From: Azotobacter beijerinckii
GTDB lineage: Bacteria; Pseudomonadota; Gammaproteobacteria; Pseudomonadales; Pseudomonadaceae
Assembly: GCF_900110885.1 (NCBI RefSeq)
Contig: NZ_FOFJ01000011.1
Coordinates: 52,372 to 116,371 of the forward strand
DNA length: 64,000 nucleotides
Direction: 5' to 3'
The notes beneath the pieces are model-generated. The model worked only from the letters and a program-made list of their open reading frames with translations, was not told the DNA's origin and searched no databases. Shown here piece by piece: positions 20,434 through 29,545 of the stretch (its first letter is position 1; each line of letters opens with the position of its first letter). A program made the position numbers and the translations under genes.

Positions 20434-21624
20434 GTGACGCTACCCCTGCTGCTGATTCTCGGCGCCCTGACGGCCTTCGGACCGCTGGCCATCGATTTCT
20501 ATCTGCCCAGCTTCCCGGCCCTGGCGGCTGTCTTCGGCACGGAAGTGGAGCGGGTCCAGCTGTCCCTGGCGGCCTATTTCATCGGCATGACCATCGGCCA
20601 GCTGGCCTACGGGCCGCTGGCCGACCGTTTCGGCCGGCGCCTGCCGCTGCTCTTCGGGGTTGCCTTGTTCAGCCTGGCCTCGCTGGCCTGTGCGCTGGCC
20701 GGCAGCCTCGAGCAGCTGGTGGTGGCGCGCTTCGCCCAGGCCCTCGGCGGCTGTGCCGGCATGGTGGTGGCGCGCACCGTGGTGCGCGATCTGTGCGATC
20801 CGCCGACCACGGCGAAGGTGTTCTCCCGGTTGATGCTGGTGATGGGCCTGGCGCCGATCCTCGCGCCCCTGGCCGGGGGGCTGCTGCTCCAGGCTTTCGG
20901 CTGGCAGTCGATCTTCGTCTGCCTGACCCTGTTCGGCGCGCTGACCGGCCTGGCGGTGGCCCTGCGGCTGCCGGAAACCCTGGCCTCCGGGACGCCGCGG
21001 CCGTCCGTCGGCGACGGTTTCCGGCACTACGCCCGGCTGTTGCGCGACCGGGAGTTTCTGGCCTTCAGCCTGGCCGGCGGGGTGGCCATGGCCGGGATGT
21101 TCGCCTACATCGCCGGCTCGCCGTTCATTTTCATCCAGCTCTACGGCGTGCCGGAGGAGCACTACGGCTGGCTGTTCGGCAGCAATGCGGCGGGCTTCAT
21201 CCTGGTTTCCCAGCTCAACGCCCATGTCTTGCGCTGGCGCGGGCCGGGGTTCTGGCTGCGGCGGGCAGTCTGGCTGCACGCCGCCAGCGCACTGGTCCTG
21301 CTGCTGGTGGCGCTGACGCGGCCGGCGGCGCTGTGGCCGCTGCTGCCGCCGCTGTTCGTCTGCATCGCTAGCCTCGGGGCGATCATGCCCAACGCCGCAG
21401 CCTGTGCCCTGGCGGCGCAGGGCAGCCAGGCCGGCAGCGCCTCGGCGCTGATGGGCAGCCTGCAATTCGGTGTGGCGGCGCTGGCCTCGGTGCTGGTCGG
21501 CGCGCTGCACGACGGCAGCGCGCTGCCCATGGCCCAGGTGATCGGTTTCTGTGCGCTGGCCGCGGCAGGACTCGCCTGGTACAGCGGGCAGCTGGATACA
21601 CGGGTTCGCCGAGCGGCGGACTGA
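20434..21624 (+). CDS. Bcr/CflA-family multidrug MFS transporter
   Basis: Inner-membrane drug:proton antiporter of 396 residues with 12 predicted membrane helices. The first cytoplasmic loop has the MFS motif GPLADRFGRRLPL and helix 1 has LTAFGPLAIDFYLPSFPAL, characteristic of Bcr/CflA proteins. The GTG at 20434 was chosen because GGAGGGAG lies eight bases upstream and the longer frame adds a non-membrane Arg-rich extension. It is divergent from the TetR gene, its likely regulator. Confidence 0.92.
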   Translation: MTLPLLLILGALTAFGPLAIDFYLPSFPALAAVFGTEVERVQLSLAAYFIGMTIGQLAYGPLADRFGRRLPLLFGVALFSLASLACALAGSLEQLVVARFAQALGGCAGMVVARTVVRDLCDPPTTAKVFSRLMLVMGLAPILAPLAGGLLLQAFGWQSIFVCLTLFGALTGLAVALRLPETLASGTPRPSVGDGFRHYARLLRDREFLAFSLAGGVAMAGMFAYIAGSPFIFIQLYGVPEEHYGWLFGSNAAGFILVSQLNAHVLRWRGPGFWLRRAVWLHAASALVLLLVALTRPAALWPLLPPLFVCIASLGAIMPNAAACALAAQGSQAGSASALMGSLQFGVAALASVLVGALHDGSALPMAQVIGFCALAAAGLAWYSGQLDTRVRRAAD

Positions 21625-21649
21625 CGGTCGGGAAGGCCCCGGCGCCTGT

Positions 21650-21814
21650 TCAGCCCAGTGCCTTCGGCCAGGGGTGGGGCGCCTTCAGGCGCGATTCGAG
21701 GCGGGCGGCATACTGGCGGGCTTCGCTTTCGGTACGGAAGGGCACGCTGAGCTGCCCCATCTGGACTTTCCAGCAGCCTTGAGGCTTGGCGATCTGTTGC
21801 ACGATGACTTGCAT
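21650..21814 (-). CDS. Small conserved hypothetical protein
   Basis: A 54-residue protein, MQVIVQQIAKPQGCWKVQMGQ...GLUed to a SEARQYAARLESRL helix near residues 34-47 in outline: a beta-rich first half and an amphipathic second half, similar to small SPOR-like or DUF2188-like folds. The start at 21814 has CTGGAG seven bases upstream, which distinguishes it from the longer open frame. It is convergent with the MFS gene. Function unknown. Confidence 0.6.
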   Translation of the reverse strand: MQVIVQQIAKPQGCWKVQMGQLSVPFRTESEARQYAARLESRLKAPHPWPKALG

Positions 21815-22153
21815 GGCTTCTCCAGGGAGTACCGGATGCGCAGGCGATGGCGCGGATCTGCAGGGTTCGCCGGCTGTGCGGCGCGCCCCTTCCTCGGTCT
21901 TGCGACCCGATAGTGTAGGCCCCCGTTGCCGGAGGTAATGACTCGGGTCAACGCCTTCCGTCGGCACGCGGTACGGTCGTCCGATTTTTCCGCGGCGCTC
22001 GGATTTCGAACGCATGTCGCTACACTTGTGCTGAGCTACCCGTGGCCGGCTTGCCGTGCTTTCCGGCCGCACGTACTTCTTCTTAAGGTCGTTTTAAGAT
22101 TCCGGGAGCAGAATCGCTTCGGCCTTAACCATACACAACATGAGGGATTCATC
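21815..22153. other. Intergenic region with the PepSY-operon promoter
   Basis: About 340 bases without a gene. The right part (from about 22060) is AT-richer and contains a PmrA-type direct repeat described separately. The rest shows no clear signal. Confidence 0.5.
22082..22098 (+). promoter_or_regulatory. PmrA/QseB-type response-regulator box
   Basis: CTTAAG (22082-22087), five bases, TTTAAG (22093-22098). This exactly fits the PmrA-box consensus YTTAAK-N5-YTTAAK bound by OmpR-family regulators of the PmrA/QseB group. It lies 55 bases upstream of the PepSY gene start, a suitable place for activation. Confidence 0.6.
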
Positions 22154-22420
22154 ATGCACAAGATCGTTCTGCTGGGCCTCGCTCTGGCCGCTCCGCTGGC
22201 GTTCGCCGGGCCTCAGTGCACCTCGGCCGACAAGGCCCAGTGGCAGGACCAGGCCAAGTTCCAGGAGCAGCTCAAGGCCCAGGGCTACGACATCCAGAAG
22301 TTCAAGGTCACCAGCGGCAACTGCTACGAGATCTACGGCCACGACAAGGACAAGCGCAAGGTCGAGATCTACTTCGACCCGGTGAGCGGCAAGCCGGTCA
22401 AGGAATCCTTCAAGGACTGA
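22154..22420 (+). CDS. Periplasmic PepSY-domain protein
   Basis: An 88-residue exported protein: signal peptide MHKIVLLGLALAAPLAFA (cleavage after AFA-G), then one PepSY_2-type domain with VTSGNCYEIYGHDKDKRKVEIYFDPVSGKPV. Such proteins are envelope proteins often induced through PmrAB/QseBC-like systems. It overlaps no gene and is followed three bases later by a cytochrome b561, so the two form an operon. The start ATG was chosen over a longer frame because it gives a clean signal peptide and has GAGG upstream. Confidence 0.88.
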   Translation: MHKIVLLGLALAAPLAFAGPQCTSADKAQWQDQAKFQEQLKAQGYDIQKFKVTSGNCYEIYGHDKDKRKVEIYFDPVSGKPVKESFKD

Positions 22421-22423
22421 GCC

Positions 22424-22951
22424 ATGAGCACCGAGACGCTGCGCCTCTGGGACCCGCTGGTGCGGCTGTTTCACTGGTCGCTGGCCGGCGTGTTCGTCGC
22501 CAACTACTTCTTCACCGAGGAGGGCGAATCCTGGCACGTCTGGCTGGGCTACTACGCGGTGGCGTGGCTGGCCATCCGGGTGGTCTGGGGATTCGTCGGT
22601 TCGCCGGCGGCGCGCTGGACGGACTTCTGGCCGACCCGCGCGCGTCTGGCCGAGCACCTGCAGGCGCTGGTCGCCGGGCGTCCGTATCACCGGCTCGGCC
22701 ACTCGCCGCTGGGCGCGCTGGTGATGCTCCTGATGATGGTCTGCATGGCCGGTCTCGGCCTGAGCGGTTTCCTGATGCAGGAGGTCGACTACTTCTTCGG
22801 TTCGGACGTGGTCGAGGAGGTGCATGAACTGCTCGCCAACGGCCTGCTCCTGCTGGTCGGCCTGCACCTGACGGCGGCGCTGGTGGAGAGCATTCGCCTG
22901 CGCGAGAACCTGCCGCTGTCGATGATCACCGGCCGGCGGCGCAAGCTGTAG
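22424..22951 (+). CDS. Cytochrome b561-type membrane protein
   Basis: A 175-residue integral membrane protein of the Ni/Fe-hydrogenase cytochrome b/b561 family. It begins WDPLVRLFHWSLAGVFVANYF, with haem-ligand His candidates in helix 1 (FHW), in HVWLGYYAV, in the EVHELLANG segment and in GLHLTAAL. Four membrane helices are predicted. It probably moves electrons across the inner membrane together with the PepSY protein encoded upstream. No two-component genes are adjacent, although such operons often have them. Confidence 0.9.
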   Translation: MSTETLRLWDPLVRLFHWSLAGVFVANYFFTEEGESWHVWLGYYAVAWLAIRVVWGFVGSPAARWTDFWPTRARLAEHLQALVAGRPYHRLGHSPLGALVMLLMMVCMAGLGLSGFLMQEVDYFFGSDVVEEVHELLANGLLLLVGLHLTAALVESIRLRENLPLSMITGRRRKL

Positions 22952-23264
22952 CTCTTCCCTCGGCCGGACGGGCGATCTTCTGCGCAGCATGCCGCCGCCC
23001 GCAGGAGTTCGGCGTCCGGCCCGGCTATCGCGAGCGGCTTCCGCGGCTTTTCCCCGCCGCCGGCCGCTTCGCTTGTTGAGTGGCGGTATTTCCCGACGAT
23101 CCCGCGCCACGGCGCAAGCCGTGGTACGGGCGTGCCGTGCAAAAAGTGTACGCGTCCCGGCAGGCCGCAGCCCGCGAGGGCTGCAGCCAGGTATTCGGAG
23201 GTTATCCACGGTTTAGTCCACGGCTTCTGGGGGTAACTGCCCGGCGCTGCCTGCTGCCGTGCGC
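22952..23264. other. Intergenic region, no gene seen
   Basis: About 310 GC-rich bases between the cytochrome b561 gene and the end of the dioxygenase gene. Small inverted repeats such as GCCACGG...CCGTGG occur, but no T-run terminator and no coding pattern. Nothing is assigned. Confidence 0.45.
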
Positions 23265-24035
23265 TCAGTCGTATTCCGCCGGCGCGTGGTCGCCGAGCAG
23301 GCGCCGCTGGCGTGCCGTGCAGGCGGCCAGCACCTGTGGATCGAAGCGCCAGTGCAGATAGGGCGAGAACTTCTGTGCCACCATCCGCCGCCCGTAGTGT
23401 ACCTGCAGCAGATAGCGCGTCCGGTCGGCGGTGCGGTTGCGGCTGCCGGCGTGCCAGAGTTCGCTGCGAAAGAACAGCACGTCGCCGGCCCGGCACAGCA
23501 CCGGCTCGGGCACGCGGCCTTGCCACTGACGCTCGTCCGGGCGGGGCGGGCGGCCGGCGCGGTGGCTGCCGGGGATCACCAGGGTCGGGCAGAGGTCCGC
23601 GTCGATCGCATCGAGGTAGAGGTGCGCCGTGCAGATCTGCATGGGCAGACGGAAGGCCGGGTCGGCGAGCAGGGCCGGCGGCAGCTCCATGACCAGGTAG
23701 TCCAGGTGCAGGTCGGCGCCGATGAAGCCGGGATGGCAGCGCCAGGCGGTCTGGCCGATCACGTGGCAGTCGCTGCCGAGCGCGGCTTCGGCCAGCTCGA
23801 TCACCCCCGGCAGGTCGAGGTAGGGCAGCCACAGAAGCGAGCGGTTGAATACGCACTTGTAGTGATCGACCAGCCCGGTGTAGTCCCAGTGTTCGGGCTC
23901 GAGGCGGTCGATGGCGTCGCGCAGCGCGGCGATCTGTCCGGCCTCCAGCACGCCGGGCAGCAGCACGAAACCCTCCTCGTGCAGCGCCTGCAGGCGCCGG
24001 GCGGTCAGCTCCGGGGGAGTGGCATCGTCGGGCAT
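23265..24035 (-). CDS. Phytanoyl-CoA dioxygenase (PhyH) family protein
   Basis: A 256-residue Fe(II)/2-oxoglutarate oxygenase. The iron facial triad is visible as H110 and D112 (ADLHLDYLV) and H195 (SELWHAGS), and a following Arg in RTADRTRYLL should bind 2-oxoglutarate. Family members hydroxylate or halogenate diverse small molecules; the substrate is unknown. Its start is only 32 bases from the edge of a MITE that fills the divergent promoter region shared with the hydrolase gene. Confidence 0.87.
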   Translation of the reverse strand: MPDDATPPELTARRLQALHEEGFVLLPGVLEAGQIAALRDAIDRLEPEHWDYTGLVDHYKCVFNRSLLWLPYLDLPGVIELAEAALGSDCHVIGQTAWRCHPGFIGADLHLDYLVMELPPALLADPAFRLPMQICTAHLYLDAIDADLCPTLVIPGSHRAGRPPRPDERQWQGRVPEPVLCRAGDVLFFRSELWHAGSRNRTADRTRYLLQVHYGRRMVAQKFSPYLHWRFDPQVLAACTARQRRLLGDHAPAEYD

Positions 24036-24067
24036 GGCAGTCTCGCTCGGGCGTTCCTGCTCCAGTC

Positions 24068-24336
24068 TAGGGTCTGTTGACGTTTTGGCGTGAGCCGCGT
24101 TGCCGCGTCAAATGCCGCCAGGCAAGGCGCGGGGCGCCGGCAATGGTCATTCCCTTGCCAAGACCCGCAACGCCGCATGGCGGCATTTGACGCGCAACCC
24201 GAAGGGACGGGGCCCGTCTGGCGCAGCACGGCGTCGCTCGTCGTTCATTTGGAATGACCAAACCTCTCTCCTCGTTCCTTGTTCTGCGCCAGACGGGCCT
24301 CCGTCGCGGCCTACGCCAAAACGTCAACAGACCCTA
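24068..24336. mobile_element. Multi-armed MITE with TA target duplication
   Basis: A 265-base element (24070-24334) bounded by perfect terminal inverted repeats, left GGGTCTGTTGACGTTTTGGC (continuing G, T), mirrored exactly at the right end, and flanked by TA on both sides. TA duplication is typical of IS630/Tc1-type transposition. Inside are two further hairpins: arms 24105-24120 / 24179-24194 (16 bases, perfect) and 24211-24226 / 24284-24299 (16 bases, perfect). The RNA or single strand would fold as a three-way junction. It contains no coding sequence, so it would need a transposase in trans. Confidence 0.85.
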
Positions 24337-24401
24337 CGCCGACGCGGGGCCTGCCATCCGCTATGCTGCGGCTCTCGTCGCCCTCCCGCACAGGACGCCC
24401 C

Positions 24402-25265
24402 ATGACCCTGCATTTCGAAGAGGTCCGCCTCAATCTGCCCCATATCGAATTGGCCGCCCACCTCTACGGACCGGAGGACGGCCTGCCGGTGCTGGCCCTG
24501 CATGGCTGGCTGGACAACGCGATGAGCTTCGCCCGCCTGGCGCCGCGGCTCGATGGGTTGCGCATCGTCGCCCTGGACTTCGCCGGCCACGGCCACTCCG
24601 CCCATCGTCCGGCCGGCGCGAGCTACAGCCACTGGGACCATGCCTACGACGTGCTGCAGGTCGCCGAGCAGTTCGGCTGGCAGCGCTTCTCCCTGCTCGG
24701 GCATTCCATGGGCGCGATCGTCGCCGTGCTGCTGGCCGGCGCGCTGCCGGAGCGGATCGAGCGGCTGGCGCTGATCGACGGCGGCATGCCGATCACCCGC
24801 GCGGCCGGGGAGGCCCCGCTGCAGCTCGGCGACGCTTTGCGCGGACACCTGGCGCTGGCCGGCAAGCGCAAGCCGGTCTACGAGAGCATCGAGCGGGCGG
24901 TGCTGGCGCGCATGCACGGGGTGGCCGCGGTGAGCCGCGAGGCCGCCGAACGGCTCGCCGAGCGCGGCCTGATGCCGGTGCCCGGTGGCTATACCTGGCG
25001 GGCCGACAGCCGCCTGCGGCTGCCCTATCCGCTGCGCCTGGACCCGGCCCAGGCCGAGGCCTTCGTCCGCGCCGTGCGCTGCCCGGTCAGTCTGGTGCTG
25101 GCCCGCGCGGGACTGCTGGTCGGCCGGCCGCAGCTGGCCGGGCTGCTGGAGGAGCTACCCTTTGAAGTGCACGAGCTGCCCGGCGGGCATCATCTGCACC
25201 TGGACGACGAAGCCGGCGCCCAGGCCGTCGCCGATTGCCTCAACCCTTTCTTCCGCGCGCCTTGA
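24402..25265 (+). CDS. Alpha/beta hydrolase
   Basis: A 287-residue serine hydrolase. The oxyanion segment LALHGWLDN, the nucleophile elbow GHSMG (Ser102), the acid region and the final His in GGHHLHLDD fit the alpha/beta-hydrolase triad. The cytoplasmic location is inferred from the absence of a signal peptide. The ATG at 24402 was chosen because homologues start near MTLHFEEV. Its promoter must lie in the 65 bases between the MITE and the start or within the MITE itself. Confidence 0.9.
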   Translation: MTLHFEEVRLNLPHIELAAHLYGPEDGLPVLALHGWLDNAMSFARLAPRLDGLRIVALDFAGHGHSAHRPAGASYSHWDHAYDVLQVAEQFGWQRFSLLGHSMGAIVAVLLAGALPERIERLALIDGGMPITRAAGEAPLQLGDALRGHLALAGKRKPVYESIERAVLARMHGVAAVSREAAERLAERGLMPVPGGYTWRADSRLRLPYPLRLDPAQAEAFVRAVRCPVSLVLARAGLLVGRPQLAGLLEELPFEVHELPGGHHLHLDDEAGAQAVADCLNPFFRAP

Positions 25266-25386
25266 CTTGCCGGGGGCACCTCGGGAAGTGGGCCGCCCCC
25301 GAGGAGACCGCGCTGTGCACGGCCATTCCCCGTTACCAAGCCTGATCCGCTGCCGTCCGCTCCGGGCCGCGTCTGCGGGGCGCCGG

Positions 25387-26187
25387 ATGCGGGTGACCGC
25401 TTTCTGCTGCCTGGTGCTGGCCAGTCGCCTCCTGCTGGCCGCCGACCTGCCGGGCAGCCACGACCTCGAAGTCCTGCCGCGTGTTCCCCATGCCGAGATC
25501 GTCGAGTTCCGCCAGGGCGATGCGGAGCGCCGCTATCCCCTGGGCGGCATCCAGCGGATCAGCGGCCGCCTGCGTGCCGAGCGCGAAGTGTCCGCCGAAG
25601 GGGCGCTGACCGCGGTGACCTATCAGCTGCCGGACGGGCATGCCGCCGCGGAGGCCTTCGCCCAGGCCCGCGAGGCGCTGCTCGGGCAGGGCGCGGAACT
25701 GCTCTACTGGTGCGAGGGACGCGACTGCGGCGCCAGCAGCCTGTGGGCCAACGCGGTGTTCGGCAACGCCGACCTGTACGGCCCGGACGAGCGCCAGGCC
25801 TATGCGTTGCTGCGCCTGGCTGCACCGCGCCGGGACAGCCTGCTGGCGTTGTATGCGATTATTCGCGGCAACCGCCGGGAGTACCTGCATGTCGAGCAGC
25901 TCGACGCCGCCGCCCTCGGCGAGCTGCTGCCGACCCCGGACACCCTGCTGCGCCAGCTGCGCGCCGACGGCCAGCTGCTGCTGCCCGGCCTGACCGGCGA
26001 GCCCGGCGCGGCCTGGAGCGAGCTGCTGGCCCGCAGCCTGATGCTCGACAGCACCCTGCGGGTCGCCCTGGCCGGGGCGCAGGCGCCGGCCTGGCGCGCC
26101 GCGCTGGTCGAGCGGGGCGTGCGTGCCGCGCGCCTGGAGTTGGACGAGGCGGCGATTGCGGGGCTGCGCCTGAGCCGGCTGCCGTGA
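25387..26187 (+). CDS. DUF4892 domain-containing exported protein
   Basis: A 266-residue protein with a signal peptide (MRVTAFCCLVLASRLLLAA) followed by DLPGSHDLEVLPRVPHAEIVEFRQ, the start of the DUF4892 domain. The later segments ELLYWCEGRDCGASSLWANAVFGNADLYGPDERQAYALLRL are highly typical. The function is unknown; related proteins are linked to envelope or OmpA-like systems. An alternative in-frame GTG at 25315 has a better ribosome binding site (GAGGAG) but would lengthen the signal peptide by 24 residues; I prefer 25387. Confidence 0.85.
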   Translation: MRVTAFCCLVLASRLLLAADLPGSHDLEVLPRVPHAEIVEFRQGDAERRYPLGGIQRISGRLRAEREVSAEGALTAVTYQLPDGHAAAEAFAQAREALLGQGAELLYWCEGRDCGASSLWANAVFGNADLYGPDERQAYALLRLAAPRRDSLLALYAIIRGNRREYLHVEQLDAAALGELLPTPDTLLRQLRADGQLLLPGLTGEPGAAWSELLARSLMLDSTLRVALAGAQAPAWRAALVERGVRAARLELDEAAIAGLRLSRLP

Positions 26188-26298
26188 GGCGCGCGAACGT
26201 GCGCCGCCCGTCCCGGCGTTTTCCCTGCAACCTGCCTGCGGCACAATGCCCATACTGTCCGGCCCTTGGCCGCCTTTTCGATGGAGTTGCCAACCCCC

Positions 26299-27399
26299 AT
26301 GCCGCCCAATAACGATCGTCTGCTGGTGCTGTTCCTGCTGGTGGGATTGCTCGGCGCCTGCCTGTGGGTGCTGCTGCCGTTCGCCTCGGCGCTCTTCTGG
26401 GCGGCGGTGCTGGCCTTCGCCAGCTGGCCGCTGATGCGCCTGCTGACCGTCCGGCTGAAGGGGCGGGAGTCGGTGGCGGCCAGCCTGCTGACCGTCGGCT
26501 GGGTGATCCTGGTGGCGGTGCCGCTGCTGCTGTTCGGCTTCAACCTGGTCGGCTACGTCCGCGAACTCACCGAGCTGATCAACACTCTGCGCCTCGAAGG
26601 CCTGCCGCCGCCGCCGGACTGGCTGGCCGGACTGCCAGTGGTCGGCGACGAACTGGTCGCTCTCTGGCGCGCCCTCGACCAGCAGGGGCTGGCGCTGTTC
26701 GCCACGCTCAAGCCTTACCTCGGCCAGGTCGGCAACTGGTTGCTGGCACGCAGCGCCAGTATCGGCAGCGGCATGCTGGAGCTGGTGCTGAGTCTGGTGC
26801 TGGTGTTCTTCTTCTACCGCGACGGACCGCGCCTGGAGCGCTTCGTGCAAAGCCTGCTGGAGCGGCTGATCGGCGAGCGCGCCGAGCATTACCGGAAGCT
26901 GGTCGCCGCCACCGTGCAGCGGGTGGTCAACGGGGTGATCGGCACCGCCGCGGCCCAGGGCCTGCTGGCGCTGATCGGCTTCTGGATCGCCGGAGTGCCG
27001 GGGGCGATGCTGCTCGGCCTGCTGACCTTCGCGCTCAGCCTGATTCCCATGGGGCCGCCGCTGGCCTGGATGCCGGCCACCGCCTGGCTGGTCTGGCAGG
27101 GCGACTACGGCTACGCGATCTTCCTCGGCATCTGGGGCATGTTCGTGATCAGCGGGGTGGACAACGTGCTTAAGCCCTATCTGATCAGCCGCGGCGGCAA
27201 CCTGCCGCTGGTGGTGGTGCTGCTCGGGGTGTTCGGCGGGATCTATGCCTTCGGCTTCATGGGCCTGTTCCTCGGCCCGACGCTGCTGGCGGTGGCCTAC
27301 AGCCTGCTCAGCGACTGGGTGAACGAGCCCGGGCCGACGCAGGGATTGCCGGAGGGCGATCGGCGGGGGCGGCCGGCGGAACAGGCCGAGCGGGAGTAG
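26299..27399 (+). CDS. AI-2E/PerM-family transporter
   Basis: An integral membrane protein of about 366 residues with seven to eight predicted helices and the AI-2E family pattern: paired N-terminal helices, LVLSLVLVFFFYRDG, and IPMGPPLAWMPATAWLVWQGDYG followed by DNVLKPYLISRGGNLPLVVVLLGVFGG. Family members export autoinducer-2 or act as permeases; the true substrate here is unknown. Another in-frame ATG at 26281 is possible. It ends two bases from the end of the convergent patatin gene. Confidence 0.9.
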   Translation: MPPNNDRLLVLFLLVGLLGACLWVLLPFASALFWAAVLAFASWPLMRLLTVRLKGRESVAASLLTVGWVILVAVPLLLFGFNLVGYVRELTELINTLRLEGLPPPPDWLAGLPVVGDELVALWRALDQQGLALFATLKPYLGQVGNWLLARSASIGSGMLELVLSLVLVFFFYRDGPRLERFVQSLLERLIGERAEHYRKLVAATVQRVVNGVIGTAAAQGLLALIGFWIAGVPGAMLLGLLTFALSLIPMGPPLAWMPATAWLVWQGDYGYAIFLGIWGMFVISGVDNVLKPYLISRGGNLPLVVVLLGVFGGIYAFGFMGLFLGPTLLAVAYSLLSDWVNEPGPTQGLPEGDRRGRPAEQAERE

Positions 27400-27401
27400 G
27401 G

Positions 27402-28388
27402 CTAAGCGTCGCGTTCGAAGGCATCCAGGCTGTCGCGGGCGATCTCCCGGCCGAGCTGGATCATCTCCGGCGCCTTGTGGAACTCGAAGAAGCGGCACAC
27501 CTGCTTGGGCACGTTGATCAGGATGTCCGGCGGGTAGCCGGCGATCTTGTACTGGGTCAGCGCGCTCTGCATGACCTCGAAGCTCTGGTTGACCAGATCG
27601 AGCAGCGTCGCCGGGCCGATGGAGTCGACCACCCGGGCGCCGCTGGCCGACTTCGGCGGGCTTTCCGTGTCCAGGCCGGGCGGCTCGCCCAGTTCGCCGC
27701 GCAGCTCGGGCACCGGCAGCGACGCGCCGTACCCTTCGCGACGGCGGAACGGCAGACGCGAGCCGAGCGAGTCGAGCATGGCGTCGACCCGTCCCTTGAG
27801 CGCCGCCTGGCGCTCGTTCACCGGCAGCCGGTAGTGCTTGTGGTTGGCCGCGCCGAGGTTGACCGCGACGATCAGGTCGCAATGGCTGGAGACCACCGGG
27901 ACGATCGGCAGCGGGTTGAGCAGGCCGCCGTCGACCAGCATGTGGTGGCCCTTGGTCACCGGGGTGAACAGGCTGGGGATCGCCGCCGAGGCGCGCATCG
28001 CCTGGTGCAGGCAGCCCTCCTGGAACCACACCTCCTGGTAGGTGGTGAGGTCGGTGGCCACCGCGGTGAAGGGGATCGGCAGGTCTTCGATGTTCACCTC
28101 GCCGACGATCTCGCGGATTCGCGCGAAGATCTTGTCGCCGCGGATCACTCCCAGGCTGAAGCTGACGTCGAGCAGGCGCAGCAGGCCCAGGTAGTCCAGG
28201 CTCTCGATCCACTGGCGATACTCGGGTAGCTTGCCGGCGGCATGGATGCCGCCGATCACCGCGCCCATGGAGCAGCCGGCGATGCAGCCGATCTGGTAGC
28301 CGCGGGCCTCGAGTTCCTCGATCACCCCGATGTGGGCATAGCCCCGCGCACCGCCCGAGCCCAGTACCAATGCCACCCGCTTGCCCAT
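27402..28388 (-). CDS. Patatin-like phospholipase (RssA/YchK-like)
   Basis: A 328-residue patatin-family lipid acyl hydrolase. The oxyanion motif GSGGARG (10-16), the nucleophile elbow GCSMG (Ser40) and the catalytic DGG (Asp153) are present. The N-terminal half resembles E. coli RssA; the C-terminal 130 residues, rich in charged and Pro residues and ending [25 protein letters not shown], are as in pseudomonad homologues. It is cytoplasmic by prediction. It is divergent from selD. Confidence 0.9.
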   Translation of the reverse strand: MGKRVALVLGSGGARGYAHIGVIEELEARGYQIGCIAGCSMGAVIGGIHAAGKLPEYRQWIESLDYLGLLRLLDVSFSLGVIRGDKIFARIREIVGEVNIEDLPIPFTAVATDLTTYQEVWFQEGCLHQAMRASAAIPSLFTPVTKGHHMLVDGGLLNPLPIVPVVSSHCDLIVAVNLGAANHKHYRLPVNERQAALKGRVDAMLDSLGSRLPFRRREGYGASLPVPELRGELGEPPGLDTESPPKSASGARVVDSIGPATLLDLVNQSFEVMQSALTQYKIAGYPPDILINVPKQVCRFFEFHKAPEMIQLGREIARDSLDAFERDA

Positions 28389-28507
28389 GGAATCCCCCGT
28401 ACTGCCGTACCGCTTGTTCCTCGAACCATACGCCGGGCGCGACGCGGCGCCAAGGTGCGCTTTTGGTACAATTCGCCGCTTGTTCAGTTCCCCTTCGAGG
28501 ACGCCCC

Positions 28508-29545
28508 GTGAGCGACCCCATTCGCCTGACCCAGTACAGCCATGGCGCCGGCTGTGGCTGCAAGATTTCCCCCAAGGTGCTGGAGGTGATCCTCGCCGGC
28601 AGCGGCGCGCAGAACCTCGACCCCAGGCTCTGGGTCGGCAACGCCTCGCGCGACGACGCCGCCGTGTACGCCGTCGACGAGGAGCGTGGGGTGGTCTCCA
28701 CCACCGACTTCTTCATGCCGATCGTCGACGATCCCTTCGATTTCGGCCGCATCGCCGCGACCAACGCGATCAGCGACATCTATGCGATGGGCGGCGACCC
28801 GCTGCTGGCGATCGCCATCCTCGGCTGGCCGATCAACGTGCTCCCGCCGGAAGTGGCCCGCGAGGTGATCGCCGGCGGCCGCTCGGTCTGCGATCTGGCG
28901 GGCATTCCGCTGGCCGGCGGCCATTCCATCGACACCCCCGAGCCGATCTTCGGCCTGGCGGTGACCGGCATGGTGGAGAAGCGCTTCCTCAAGCGTAACG
29001 ATACCGCCACCGCCGGCTGCCGGCTGTACCTGACCAAGCCGCTGGGCATCGGCATCCTCACCACCGCGGAGAAGAAGTCCAAGCTGCGCGCCCAGGACGT
29101 GGGCCTGGCGCGCGACTGGATGTGCACCCTGAACAAGCCGGGCAGCCGCTTCGGTCGCCTGGCGGGGGTCAAGGCGATGACCGACGTCACCGGCTTCGGC
29201 CTGCTCGGCCACCTGGTCGAGATGGCCGACGGCAGCGGGCTGTCGGCGCGCATCGAGTTCGCCGCGGTGCCGCGTTTCGTCGGCCTGGAGTACTACCTGG
29301 AGCAGGGCTGCGTGCCCGGCGGCACCCTGCGCAACTTCGACAGCTTCGGCGAGCGCATCGCGCCGCTGCCGGAGCTGTGCAAGCTGGTGCTCTGCGACCC
29401 GCAGACCAGCGGTGGCCTGCTGGTCGCGGTGAGTCCCGAGGGCGAGGCGGAGTTCCTCGCCGCGGCCGCCGAGCTGGGCCTGGTCCTGGCGCCGATCGGC
29501 GAGCTGGTCGAGCGACAGCGTCTGGCGGTCGAGGTGCTCTTTTGA
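28508..29545 (+). CDS. selD: Selenide, water dikinase (selenophosphate synthetase)
   Basis: Makes selenophosphate from selenide and ATP, the selenium donor for tRNA 2-selenouridine and selenocysteine. The 345-residue enzyme has the catalytic Cys16 and Lys19 in [23 protein letters not shown] and [24 protein letters not shown]. The GTG start at 28508 has GAGGA upstream and matches the family N-terminus. Its stop codon overlaps the ATG of selU, so the two are translationally coupled. Confidence 0.97.
   Translation: MSDPIRLTQYSHGAGCGCKISPKVLEVILAGSGAQNLDPRLWVGNASRDDAAVYAVDEERGVVSTTDFFMPIVDDPFDFGRIAATNAISDIYAMGGDPLLAIAILGWPINVLPPEVAREVIAGGRSVCDLAGIPLAGGHSIDTPEPIFGLAVTGMVEKRFLKRNDTATAGCRLYLTKPLGIGILTTAEKKSKLRAQDVGLARDWMCTLNKPGSRFGRLAGVKAMTDVTGFGLLGHLVEMADGSGLSARIEFAAVPRFVGLEYYLEQGCVPGGTLRNFDSFGERIAPLPELCKLVLCDPQTSGGLLVAVSPEGEAEFLAAAAELGLVLAPIGELVERQRLAVEVLF

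Noticed and set aside
25333..28779. An 1148-codon open frame on the minus strand across four genes
   Set aside because: Its translation is out of frame with the patatin gene and antisense to DUF4892 and the AI-2E gene; no coherent domain appears, so it is a GC-driven artefact.
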